A stretch of DNA of 64,000 nucleotides from Candidatus Sulfopaludibacter sp. SbA3 (GTDB lineage Bacteria; Acidobacteriota; Terriglobia; Bryobacterales; Bryobacteraceae): NCBI GenBank assembly GCA_945890485.1, contig CAMDCN010000004.1:289813-353812 (forward strand). The letters run 5' to 3'. The translations under genes were made by a program, and so were the position numbers. Positions within the stretch are counted from its first letter, which is position 1; each line of letters starts with the position of its first letter. Shown here piece by piece: positions 37,275-46,103 of the stretch. The notes beneath the pieces are model-generated. The model did not search any database and had not been told where the DNA came from. It worked only from the letters and a program-made list of their open reading frames with translations.

Positions 37275-39152
37275 CTATTGCGGGAATTCGGAAGAATGGT
37301 GCTCCAGGATGTACCATCCCGTCCGTTCGCGCTTGCAGACAAAGGAATATCGCGCGGGAACGTTCACGAGCACGCCCTTTTTCCAGTAGGAAAAGCGGTA
37401 TGAGCCGGAACGGATATAGATGTCGTGGTACTGGCGGGTCTCGCCCGATTCGAAGTGGACGCTCACCCGATCCAACTCGAACAAATGTTCGAAGTAGCGA
37501 CGAATATGAAAATGGCCCGATCGTAAATCTTTGGCAAAAGTGCCCCACAGCAAGCCTTGGCTATCGTATGTACCGACGACGGACGAGACATTGCGGAAGT
37601 TCACCCCTTGCGCCCAATCGGCGATGAAGGCATCGAGATCCTTGTTCTCCGTAATCGGCCGCGAGACGGTGCGGTAGACCAGGGAGCCTGACTCGTCCGC
37701 GACGACCTCCATCGTGGCCGTCGAATGAGGATGCCGGCTGTCGGAAAAGATCCCCAAGAACTTCCGCAAAATTTGCAGGGTCGGTACGTCGCTATGGCGA
37801 AAGATGACATAGACGATAAAACTATGAATCGCGAGGGAATACATGAGTCCCTCAAAGAGGCCAAGCTCGAACACCAGGACTCCGCAAAACATCGCCAAGC
37901 CAAACTCGTAGGCTCCGTGTTCGGCGGCGCTGTACAGTCCCATGACCATCTTCCATCCCGTGAAGACCATCAAGACACCTAGTGAAAACTCCGGCATCCA
38001 CGCGAGCAGGCTGGGGAACGCAAGGACAACCGAAATGACGCCGGCGACAACGAGAGCCGACATTTTTGTCACGGCGCCCGCCATCCGGTTGGTGGAGCTT
38101 TTGGCCAAACCATCAAGGTTGGTCATGCCTCCGAAGAAGCTGGCCGCCAGGTTCCCGGTCCACATCACGAGCAGGCTGTTGTCTGAGTTCGACTTGCGCC
38201 CCAAAGGGTCGATGCGCTCGATGGCGGCATTGCTCATTACTTGCTCTATTACGTCCACGAGCATCAGGATGAGCGAAAAGCGAAGCATATTGAGATACAG
38301 CGAGGGGCTAATCGAAGCAACGTTGGACCAGGGCAAGGCAAACTGGAAGGACACTGGCTCGACGTGCAACATGGGATACCGAATATATAGGGCGGCCCAC
38401 ACGCCCCCGGCGATGAGCGCGATGTACGGGACCCCCGGCTTGTTTTCTTTAAACCGCTGGTAGAGATATACGAAAAGCATTAGGCCAACGATGGAGCTGG
38501 TAACGAGGACGATACGGCTCGGACTCCAGAAGACCGATGAGGTGTCTTCGGGGACGTACGTGTATGGCAGGAACTTCATGATGATCGTCAAGCCAACACC
38601 AGCGAGCAGACCCTCGATCAAGAAACCGGGTACGGCCTTCAGAATGAACTTCGCCAGTTGGAACCGCCATACAATCGCCTGCATCAGGGCCGCCAGAAAG
38701 ATAACAAACGGCATGTTTTCCATCCCGAAGGCATGAATGCCCTCGGCGAGTAGCGGCGCGAGTCCCGCGGCAACGCCAGGCACGCCAACATGGTTGCCGG
38801 GACGAAACAGATAGACGATAAACGAGATCAGGCATGCCACCACTACGGTCGCCAGACCCTTTTGAACCGGGAATTGAGACACCAGGCAGATCCCGACGGT
38901 GAGCGGAATCGCCATCAATCCAGTGACAATCCCCGCGACGGCGTCGCGCTTCAAGGTTTCGACGGTGAACTGCGGTACGCCGCTCCGAGTGCCTTCGACC
39001 GCTCCGGGCCGCAGCGCTCCAGGCTGTTCGGGCTCCTGTATGGCGGTCTCTCGCGCGCGCTTGGGAGGTCGAGCCACGCCTGCACCTTCCTGACGATGTG
39101 TCGCCTGGTGCGACTCGTGCGATGCGGACAACTCTGTGGCGGTGTGTGGCAT
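37275..39152 (-). CDS. SulP-family anion transporter fused to an NTF2-like domain
   Basis: The 625-aa protein has a 60-residue cytoplasmic leader and a SulP/SLC26 membrane domain (about 62-460), with AVAGIVTGLMAIPLTVGICL, GNHVGVPGVAAGLAPLL and FFGGMTNLDGLAKSSTNRMA. The membrane domain of this family moves sulfate, bicarbonate or other anions. The usual STAS domain is absent. Instead residues about 500-625 resemble a CaMKII-association/SnoaL-type NTF2 fold: SVVGTYDSQGLLWGTFAKDL, SGSYRFSYWKKG, ARYSFVCKRERTGWYILEHH. In other bacteria such domains accompany carbonic anhydrases, so bicarbonate transport is a reasonable guess. Confidence 0.82.
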   Translation of the reverse strand: MPHTATELSASHESHQATHRQEGAGVARPPKRARETAIQEPEQPGALRPGAVEGTRSGVPQFTVETLKRDAVAGIVTGLMAIPLTVGICLVSQFPVQKGLATVVVACLISFIVYLFRPGNHVGVPGVAAGLAPLLAEGIHAFGMENMPFVIFLAALMQAIVWRFQLAKFILKAVPGFLIEGLLAGVGLTIIMKFLPYTYVPEDTSSVFWSPSRIVLVTSSIVGLMLFVYLYQRFKENKPGVPYIALIAGGVWAALYIRYPMLHVEPVSFQFALPWSNVASISPSLYLNMLRFSLILMLVDVIEQVMSNAAIERIDPLGRKSNSDNSLLVMWTGNLAASFFGGMTNLDGLAKSSTNRMAGAVTKMSALVVAGVISVVLAFPSLLAWMPEFSLGVLMVFTGWKMVMGLYSAAEHGAYEFGLAMFCGVLVFELGLFEGLMYSLAIHSFIVYVIFRHSDVPTLQILRKFLGIFSDSRHPHSTATMEVVADESGSLVYRTVSRPITENKDLDAFIADWAQGVNFRNVSSVVGTYDSQGLLWGTFAKDLRSGHFHIRRYFEHLFELDRVSVHFESGETRQYHDIYIRSGSYRFSYWKKGVLVNVPARYSFVCKRERTGWYILEHHSSEFPQ

Positions 39153-39358
39153 GGGAACAGTTGCTTCGGGACAACAATTCGAAGTTTTCCATTACAGAGG
39201 CAATACAGCGGCCAAACCGCCAACTCATTGAGAATTAACACCATTCGGCGTCTATCCCGACAGGTTAAGGATTCTTATCCGCAATCCTTGCAGGTGACCA
39301 TTCCGTCGATTGGCCCGAGATGGCTGCCTGGAGGAACACTGTTGGGCCCCTACCCTTG
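39153..39358. other. Upstream region of the SulP gene
   Basis: This stretch should hold the promoter of the SulP-SPFH operon, but no clear consensus is seen. On the plus strand it merges into the DUF1592 remnant. Confidence 0.3.
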
Positions 39359-39949
39359 GGACGATCTGCAGGACGCGATGAAGACCGAGACACGGCGGGT
39401 AATGCGGCACGTGCTTGACGAGAATCGGAGCCGGCACGAGCTCCTGGATGCTCGCCATAGCTTCCTCAACAAGCCGTCGGCGCGGCTGAATGGGATGAAG
39501 CCCGCTATACCCTGTGTGAGCGGCCATTGTTTTCGGAAGATCCCGTTGACCGATCGGCGGCGGGGCGGTCTGCTGGTCCACGGCAGTACCTTGACGGTTT
39601 CAGCCAACGGGATTGAGGCCGCGCCGTTGGCGCGGGACGAGCGTGTCCGGCCATCGCTCGATTGATCCTCCTGGATTTGCGCTGGAGGGCGTCGATCCGA
39701 TTGGACGCTGGTGAGTTGCCATCAAGAGAAGAATTTCAGGACAGCATCGGATTGGGGGAGGCGATCGCGGGACAGAAGCCGGAGTTTACCCGGTTTTCGG
39801 CGGAGCGATTACTGACAGATGCGTGCGGACGCAAGCTGACGGCGCGAGACGATCCGCCGGTTGACGCTGTGGCGTCAGCAGCGACACCGAAGGGGAGCGG
39901 CTTGCCGGGTCTGGTGAAGTTGCTCGTGCTGAGCGAAGCGATTCGCTAG
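39359..39949 (+). pseudogene. Decayed DUF1592/DUF1588/DUF1585 gene
   Basis: Three pieces in different frames follow the order of these domains in planctomycete-type cytochrome proteins. The first (39359 to about 39660) reads DDLQDAMKTETRRVMRHVLD, ENRSRHELLDARHSFLN and RGGLLVHGSTLTVSANG. The second (39661-39712) reads IDPPGFALEGVDPIGRW, which matches the MDPLGFALENFDxIGRWR region, but the CxxCH segment that should precede it is missing. The third, in a further frame to 39949, reads LPSREEFQDSIGL, FTRFSAERLLTDACGRKL and LPGLVKLLVLSEAIR (DUF1585 end). Deletions and frameshifts show it is dead. Confidence 0.75.
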
Positions 39950-39958
39950 CGATAGCGA

Positions 39959-42712
39959 TTAGCGGAGTTTGGCCGTGGCACGCGCGACATCGGCAGTGAC
40001 GCGCTGACGAAAGGCGCCGGCTTTCTGCGGCTCCTTGCGGGTGAGGTAGAGATCAATCAGACGCTGGCCGGTGGTCTGGAGACCCTCGACTTCGCTCTGG
40101 AGCAAGTCTTGGGCGGCAAGGGAGTCGTAGGCTTGGGTGAGCGCGGCTTCGGCCTCGTCCCAACGGCGCTGGGCGAAGAGGACGGCGCCGAGGCGGCTGA
40201 GGGCGAAGAGGCGGGGACCGCGATCGGCATCCTGACCCTGCTTGGCGTCGACTACCGGGCGGAGCACCTTTTCGGCTTCGGCCAATTGTCCGCGGGATTG
40301 GAGGATTTGGGCGAGGTCGGTGGCCGACTCGGCCGTGTACGTATCCGCAGCGCCGCGAGTGGCGAGCAGCCCGCTATACGCCTCGCGCGCCAGGGCCTCA
40401 GCCCTTGCTGGATTGGCCTTACTGATGACCAGGGCCAAGTTGGCCATGGTGGTCAATGTATCCGAGTGGGCGTTGCCTAACGCTTTGCGCTGGCCAGCCA
40501 GGGCCTCTTCGAGCAGCTTGCGCTCCTGCTCCGGCTGGCCGACCTCGGCATAGGCCCCGGCGAGGTGGACGAGGAGACGCATGGTGCGCGGATGCCCGGG
40601 GGGATAGACCTTCGAGCGGGCGGCACGGTTCTCCTCGAGGATCGCGAGGGCCTCCTTGTGCTGTCCGCGGTTGGACAAGACAGCCGCGAGGTTGTACATG
40701 GAAATGAGGGTGTCGGGGTGGGCGACGCCATGGATGCGCCGATTGATGGCGAGGACGCGGCGGAACCAGGACTCCTCCTCGGCAAAGCGGCGGAGGACAT
40801 GGTAGGTGACGCCGAGGGCGTTCATGGCTTGCAGGGTGTCGGGATGCTCGTCGCCGAGGTTCCGCCGGCGGATCTCGACTACCTTGAGTTGGAGATGTTC
40901 GGTTTCGGCGGGAAACTCACTGAGCCGGGAGGCGGCGAGGCCGGCCATGATCTCCAGCGTTTGCGGATGTTCCGGGCCGAGAACCCGTTGCGACTGGGCG
41001 AGGGCTTCGTACAGCAGGCGGGCGGCCGGAGCTAACTTGTCCTGGTTGCGGAAGGCAGCAGCGAGGCCGGACATGGCGCGAATGGTAGCGGGGTCGCTGG
41101 GGCCAAGATATTGCCCATGCGCGGCGAGAAGTTCGGTGTAGAGGGCTTCTGCTTCGCCATAGCGGCCCTGGATAGAGACGAGAGACGCGAGCAGCAGGCG
41201 GCTACCGAGGGTGTCGCGATGATTCTCGCCCTGGGCCGTACGACGGAGGGCGATGGCCCGTTCGACGTGTTGCTGGGCCGCGGGAAAGACAGCAAGACCG
41301 TAGTAGGCGTTGGCGATGGTTTCGCGGATGGCGGCTTCGACGAGGGGTTGATTCGGGAATTTGCCTTCGACATTTTTGGAGGCGCGATCGAGCGCAGTAC
41401 GAACGGTGAGGTTGGGGTCGGGCGACACGGTGGGACGGGCTTGACTGCGGGGGTCGGCCTGGGCAAGGACGGAGGAGCGGAGAAAGTCGTTGACGGCGGA
41501 GGCAATCTGTTCGGCTTGACGGGCGCGAACGGCGAGGGAGGCGCTGATGATGACGGCGGCGACGAGAACGGCGAGAGCGACAGCGGCGACAGCAAAGGGC
41601 AAACGGTGGCGGCGGACAAACTTTCCGACTCGATAGGCACGGGAGGGCGGCGCGGCTTCGACGGGTTCGCCGGCGAGGTAGCGTTCCAGATCGCGCACCA
41701 TGCCGTTGACGGATTCGTAGCGGCGGGAGCGCTCCTTTTCGAGGGCTTTAAGGGGAATCCAATCGAGTTCGCGGTCGAGGGCGGAGGCGCGGTTGCGGAG
41801 GGAGGGAGCGAGCGGTTCGTGATCGCGGATGCGTTCAAGGAGAGACTGGACGTTATTGTGGGCGAGTTCTCCCGTATCGAGGGGTGCGGCGCCGGTGAGG
41901 AGTTCATAGAGCAGTGCGCCGAGAGAGTAGACATCGGCGCGGATGTCGATATCGGCGTTGCCGGGGGCGGCCTGTTCCGGGCTCATGTATTGGAGCGTGC
42001 CGAGGATAATGCCGACTTGGGTGAGGAGGGTGGAACCGGTCAGATCGGGGTGGAGAGCTTTGGCGAGGCCGAAGTCGATGACCTTGGGAACCGGACCGGC
42101 ATCGGTGGTTTTAACGAGGACGTTCGAGGGCTTGATGTCGCGATGGATGATCCCTTTCTGATGGGCGTGATGGATGGCCTGGCAGACGGGGATGAAGAGT
42201 TCGATGCGTTGGCGTATGGAGAGATGCTCACGTTCGGCGTAGGTGGTGAGGGGGAGGCCGTCGACGAACTCCATGACGAAGTAGGGTAGGCCCTGGGGGG
42301 TGGCGCCGGCGTCGAGGACCTGAGCGATGCTGGGGTGGTCCATGAGGGCGAGGGCGCGGCGTTCGGAATCGAAGCGGGCGATGACGGCTTTCGAGCCCAT
42401 GCCGGGCTTGATGATTTTGAGGGCGACGTCGCGGCGAATGGGTTCGGATTGGCTGGCGAGGTAGACGGTGCCCATGCCGCCTTCGCCGAGGACGCGCTGG
42501 ATTTTATAGGCGCCGATGGCGGTGGGCGGGGCGTCGAAGGGGACGAGGAAATTGGCGGCGCGCTCGTGGGTGGCGAGGAGTTGGGTGACCTGATGGAGAA
42601 GGGATGGGTTATCGGGGCAAGCGGTGGCGAGGTAGGCTGGGCGCTCGGGTGCCGGGAGATCGAGGGCGGCGTCGAAGAGTTCGTTGATGCGGTTGTAGCG
42701 TTCCGGGGTCAT
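39959..42712 (-). CDS. Receptor Ser/Thr protein kinase with TPR sensor domain
   Basis: The 917-aa product starts at the ATG at 42712. A kinase domain (about 70-340) has the Gly loop GEGGMGTVYLA, VALKIIK, the catalytic loop HRDIKPSNVLV, DFGLAK and SPEQA. One membrane helix (FAVAAVALAVLVAAVIISAS) follows at about 375-395. Residues about 440-915 are a long array of Kinesin-light-chain-type TPRs (LGDEHPDTLQAMNALGVTYH and similar), predicted outside the cytoplasm. It starts 10 bp after the sigma factor stop. The pair is common in acidobacteria and planctomycetes; the kinase is expected to signal through or with the sigma factor. Confidence 0.92.
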   Translation of the reverse strand: MTPERYNRINELFDAALDLPAPERPAYLATACPDNPSLLHQVTQLLATHERAANFLVPFDAPPTAIGAYKIQRVLGEGGMGTVYLASQSEPIRRDVALKIIKPGMGSKAVIARFDSERRALALMDHPSIAQVLDAGATPQGLPYFVMEFVDGLPLTTYAEREHLSIRQRIELFIPVCQAIHHAHQKGIIHRDIKPSNVLVKTTDAGPVPKVIDFGLAKALHPDLTGSTLLTQVGIILGTLQYMSPEQAAPGNADIDIRADVYSLGALLYELLTGAAPLDTGELAHNNVQSLLERIRDHEPLAPSLRNRASALDRELDWIPLKALEKERSRRYESVNGMVRDLERYLAGEPVEAAPPSRAYRVGKFVRRHRLPFAVAAVALAVLVAAVIISASLAVRARQAEQIASAVNDFLRSSVLAQADPRSQARPTVSPDPNLTVRTALDRASKNVEGKFPNQPLVEAAIRETIANAYYGLAVFPAAQQHVERAIALRRTAQGENHRDTLGSRLLLASLVSIQGRYGEAEALYTELLAAHGQYLGPSDPATIRAMSGLAAAFRNQDKLAPAARLLYEALAQSQRVLGPEHPQTLEIMAGLAASRLSEFPAETEHLQLKVVEIRRRNLGDEHPDTLQAMNALGVTYHVLRRFAEEESWFRRVLAINRRIHGVAHPDTLISMYNLAAVLSNRGQHKEALAILEENRAARSKVYPPGHPRTMRLLVHLAGAYAEVGQPEQERKLLEEALAGQRKALGNAHSDTLTTMANLALVISKANPARAEALAREAYSGLLATRGAADTYTAESATDLAQILQSRGQLAEAEKVLRPVVDAKQGQDADRGPRLFALSRLGAVLFAQRRWDEAEAALTQAYDSLAAQDLLQSEVEGLQTTGQRLIDLYLTRKEPQKAGAFRQRVTADVARATAKLR

Positions 42713-42722
42713 CGTGATCGGA

Positions 42723-43301
42723 TTATGGGGCGGGACTGAGCTGCTGGAAGAGCCAGGCTTGGGCCATACGGAAGTCCCGGCGGACGGTGCTGACGGAGGC
42801 GTCGATGACGAGGGCCGTATCTTCGAGGGAGAGGCCGGCGAAGAAGCGCAGTTCGATGATGCGGGCCTGGCGGGGGTTGAGCCTTTCGAGGGTATCGAGG
42901 GCGGCATCGAGAGCGAGGACGTCGGTATCGACGGGTTGGGCGGCGGCGATCCGGTCGGCTTCGGAGAGAGAGACGCGAAGGGCGCCGTGGCCGCGTTTAG
43001 CGGTTTGGGCTTCGCGGGCGGAGTGGACGAGAATGCGGCGCATGAGGGTGGCGGAAACGCCGAAGAAGTGGGCGCGGCTCTGCCATTCGCCCGGCTGCCA
43101 TTCCATGAGACGGAGGAAGGCTTCATTGACGAGGGCGGAAGGCTGCAGGATGTGTCCAGGGCGTTCGCGCGCGAGGTAGTTCGCAGCGAGGGCGTGGAGT
43201 TCGCCGTAGACGAGGGGGGTGAGGTTGGAGAGTGCGCTAGGGTCGCCTTGGCGCCAAGCGGTTAAAATTTGGGTTATGTTGGACCGGTCGGGAGCGGACA
43301 T
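42723..43301 (-). CDS. ECF-like sigma factor of the TIGR02999 type
   Basis: The 192-aa protein has region 2 (LTPLVYGELHALAANYLARE ... LVNEAFLRLM) and region 4 (LNPRQARIIELRFFAGLSLE ... STVRRDFRMAQAWL). The phrase HILQPSALVNEAFLRL and an HFFGVSATLMRRILVHSAR segment are typical for the TIGR02999 family. No anti-sigma factor is nearby; control is expected from the adjacent kinase. It is the first gene of the two-gene unit and is separated by 176 bp from the divergent S8 protease gene. Confidence 0.92.
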   Translation of the reverse strand: MSAPDRSNITQILTAWRQGDPSALSNLTPLVYGELHALAANYLARERPGHILQPSALVNEAFLRLMEWQPGEWQSRAHFFGVSATLMRRILVHSAREAQTAKRGHGALRVSLSEADRIAAAQPVDTDVLALDAALDTLERLNPRQARIIELRFFAGLSLEDTALVIDASVSTVRRDFRMAQAWLFQQLSPAP

Positions 43302-43477
43302 CGGGCAAATGATGGGGTGAGGCGAAAAAAGTTTGAACAGGTTTAATCCAGTTTCGCCCTTTACACAGTATGGGGCCTTTCCTGCCGATAGGAAGAAAGG
43401 TTGTCGAAGAGAATTTTACACGTTCCCGCCGCAGTTGGTGCGGGGAATTCGTGATTTGGGAAAGGGAGAAACGATCG

Positions 43478-45493
43478 ATGCGAATGCGATTTTTGCTAGC
43501 GGTTCTGATCTTAGCTGCGTCGTTGGGAGCGCAGACTGAATTTCAGTTTTCCGATGGCGGACGGCGGACGGCGCTGGTGCTGGCGGCTGACGAAGTATTC
43601 AGCAGCAAAGGCGCGGTCCGTGCGGCACGCGGGGTAAAGGAGTGGAGCGGCGGAAAGCTGTTTCAACTCGACGCAGCGGCAATGAAGGGCCTGCGCGTTT
43701 CCCGCATGGGGCGGAACGGCATTGTCCCTGTGTTTTACGACAAGGCGAATCTGCCGACGGCGGAGAAGTTGGCGGCTATGAGCCCGGAGCAGCGGGCGGC
43801 GAGAATGGCGTCAGCTCGGCGCTTGATGACGGCCAAGCTGCTGGTGCACATGGATGCCAGTCAATTGAGCACGCTGGCTGAGACGCAGCCGACCGGCACG
43901 GAAAAGACTTACCTCCCAGGTTGGACGACCGTGGTGTACAGCGACGCCTTTGCGGCGCTGGATGCGGCCGAGTGGATGACGAAGAAGGGCGGTTTTGAAT
44001 TCACGCCCGTGTTTGCCCGCGAGACCTACTTGCGGCAGTTGAAGCGGGTGCCGAACGATCCGCTGTATCCCAAGCAATGGCACCTGGACGATACGCTGAC
44101 GCTCAACATTGGAATGAAGGACGCCTGGGATTTTGCCACCGGCAAGGGCATCAACATGGCAGTGATTGATGACGCGCTCGACCTGAAGCACGAAGACCTG
44201 ACGAACGTCTATCCGCTGGATTCTGGCTATCACAAGAATTTCAAAGAAGACGGCGAGCGGAACGATCCGAGCCCGATGAAATCGACCGAGAACCACGGCA
44301 CATATTGCGGCGGACTGGCGATGGCGGCAGGTTTTAACAACACGGGCGTGATCGGCGTTGCGCCGGAGGCCCGGGCGATGGGTTTGCGGATGGTGGGTGG
44401 GGCAACGCCCGACGACGCAGCGCAGATTGCGTTGGGCTGGCAGCCGGAAGGCATCTTGACGCATGTTTCGAGCAATAGCTGGGGACCGAGTGACGACGGC
44501 AAGGACGATGGTCGCGTCAGCGCGTTGCAACTGGCCGGCATCGAGAAGGGTGCGACCGAGAATCGGGAGGGCAAGGGGACAGTGTTCGCGATTTCCTGCG
44601 GGAACGGACGGGATGAAGGCGACGACTCGAGCTACGACGGGTTTTCAGCATCACGCTTCGGCATCGCGGTGGCGGCGGTGGGTAAGGATGGGAAACAGAG
44701 CTCGTATTCCGAGAGCGGCATGGCGGTGGCGATCGCGGCTTTTGGTGGCGAGTTCCAACCGCCCGATGTGCTCTGGAGCACGAACGTGAGTGGAGAAGAG
44801 GCCTTTAATTACAAGGCCGAAAACTATCCGTCGACGGAAGCGCCGATCAACTACACGGATACGGCGAACGGCACCTCTTCGGCAGCGCCGCAGGTATCGG
44901 GTGCGGCGGCTTTGTTGCTGGAATTCAATCCCAATCTGGGTTATCGGGACGTCAAGGAGATCCTGATGGCCACCGCAAACACCGAAGGCTTGGAGGGTAC
45001 CGACGAGTTCAAGAAGAACGCGGGCGGTTTCTCTTTTAGCCACGCTTTTGGCGCGGGGCTGTTGAACGTCAGTGGGGCGCTGATAAAGGCCATCGACTGG
45101 GTGAACCTGGGTGAATTGAAGAACTCAGAATACACGTTCGTGGAGCCGAATGAAATTGCGGACGACGGAACGCCATTTGTGGCCGAGCTGAACTTCAACG
45201 CGGATGCCGACAAGCTTCGCGTGGAGCATGTGGAACTGACGGTCAGCGTGACGCATAAGAATCGTGGGGACTTGCAGTTCACAATCGAGTCGCCGAGCGG
45301 GTTCCAGGCGACCGCGGCGCCGCGCAAGGCGGATGATAACGCCGACTTCACCGACTACATGTTCACTTCGCCGCGGTTCTGGGGCGAGAGTGCGCAGGGG
45401 GTGTGGAAGGTAATCATCACCGATAAGACCACCAACGAAGTGGTTGGCACGTTGGTGAATGCGAAGTTGAAGGTTTACGGTACGGCGCAGTAG
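43478..45493 (+). CDS. Exported subtilisin/kexin-like S8 protease with P-domain
   Basis: The 671-aa protein starts at the ATG at 43478 with GGGAGA nine bases upstream, followed by a signal peptide (MRMRFLLAVLILAASLGAQ). The longer open frame is rejected. The catalytic triad is visible: Asp in MAVIDDALDLKHEDLT, His in ENHGTYCGGLAMAAG and Ser in NGTSSAAPQVSGAAALLL. The C-terminal 120 residues form a proprotein-convertase P-domain (VEHVELTVSVTHKNRGDLQF ... GVWKVIITDK). This is the kexin layout, with cleavage after basic residues expected but not provable. It lies divergent from the sigma factor gene and is closed by a good terminator. Confidence 0.92.
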   Translation: MRMRFLLAVLILAASLGAQTEFQFSDGGRRTALVLAADEVFSSKGAVRAARGVKEWSGGKLFQLDAAAMKGLRVSRMGRNGIVPVFYDKANLPTAEKLAAMSPEQRAARMASARRLMTAKLLVHMDASQLSTLAETQPTGTEKTYLPGWTTVVYSDAFAALDAAEWMTKKGGFEFTPVFARETYLRQLKRVPNDPLYPKQWHLDDTLTLNIGMKDAWDFATGKGINMAVIDDALDLKHEDLTNVYPLDSGYHKNFKEDGERNDPSPMKSTENHGTYCGGLAMAAGFNNTGVIGVAPEARAMGLRMVGGATPDDAAQIALGWQPEGILTHVSSNSWGPSDDGKDDGRVSALQLAGIEKGATENREGKGTVFAISCGNGRDEGDDSSYDGFSASRFGIAVAAVGKDGKQSSYSESGMAVAIAAFGGEFQPPDVLWSTNVSGEEAFNYKAENYPSTEAPINYTDTANGTSSAAPQVSGAAALLLEFNPNLGYRDVKEILMATANTEGLEGTDEFKKNAGGFSFSHAFGAGLLNVSGALIKAIDWVNLGELKNSEYTFVEPNEIADDGTPFVAELNFNADADKLRVEHVELTVSVTHKNRGDLQFTIESPSGFQATAAPRKADDNADFTDYMFTSPRFWGESAQGVWKVIITDKTTNEVVGTLVNAKLKVYGTAQ

Positions 45494-45515
45494 TTCGATC
45501 GCAGTATGAGAGGAG

Positions 45516-45555
45516 ACGGGCGGCCTTCCGGCAAGGGGGCCGCCCGTTTGCTTTT
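45516..45555 (+). terminator. Rho-independent terminator after the S8 protease
   Basis: A 10-bp stem (ACGGGCGGCC / GGCCGCCCGT) with a 12-nt loop is followed by TTGCTTTT. It starts 22 bp after the protease stop. Confidence 0.85.
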
Positions 45556-45596
45556 GGAGGATCGGCGGCGGCTTGAGGGTCCGCTACACTGACTCC

Positions 45597-46088
45597 ATGT
45601 TCCCCCTCCGGAGGCGAGTTTTCGTGAACCTTTTCGGCCTGCTCTCGTTCTTTCCCGGCTGCGCCCCCCGGAAACCCGAGGGCCCAGGGGTCTCCGAACC
45701 CCTCCAGTTTCCCGTACTGCTAGTCGGCCAACGGCGCGTCGTCGTGAAACCGGACGAGCAGAAGCTCATCGCCACGAACGTCGCCACCGGCATCAACTTC
45801 CCCGAATTCACCCTCATCGATTCCGCAGGGCGGCAATTCTCTATCCTCCAGGTCACCGAGTTCGGCAAGACATCCGGCCTGCTCGACATGGGCACATCCC
45901 GCTTTCAGGTCTACCTTCGGCTCAAACCAGCCGGCCAGCCGTCCCTTGCCCAAGTCAAATCCCTGGTAAAACAAACGGCTATCCACCCCGAGACGGTGAA
46001 GGACCCCGAGGCCGCCGGGCGAGAGGTCGATCAGGCTGCCACGATCGCCCAACTCATCGAATCGTGCTCCACCTCCTGGCGGTGGTAG
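45597..46088 (+). CDS. Hypothetical lipoprotein
   Basis: The product from the ATG at 45597 is about 163 aa. It has a short hydrophobic N-terminus ending in SFFPGCAP, a plausible lipobox. The body has LLVGQRRVVVKPDEQKLIAT and a beta-rich region (FPEFTLIDSAGRQFSILQVT). I do not recognise a family. An upstream in-frame ATG at 45573 is less likely, as the signal sequence would be displaced. It converges with the MFS gene, 15 bp apart. Confidence 0.6.
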   Translation: MFPLRRRVFVNLFGLLSFFPGCAPRKPEGPGVSEPLQFPVLLVGQRRVVVKPDEQKLIATNVATGINFPEFTLIDSAGRQFSILQVTEFGKTSGLLDMGTSRFQVYLRLKPAGQPSLAQVKSLVKQTAIHPETVKDPEAAGREVDQAATIAQLIESCSTSWRW

Positions 46089-46103
46089 TCCGGTTACTCT
46101 GTC

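Noticed and set aside
41111..42289. 392-codon plus-strand frame
   Set aside because: Antisense to the Ser/Thr kinase gene, whose kinase and TPR motifs are clear. The composition is Gly/Glu/Asp-rich.
42713..43126. N-terminal extension of the kinase frame
   Set aside because: Pro/Ser-rich sequence overlapping the sigma factor gene in another frame; the ATG at 42712 starts a typical kinase N-terminus.
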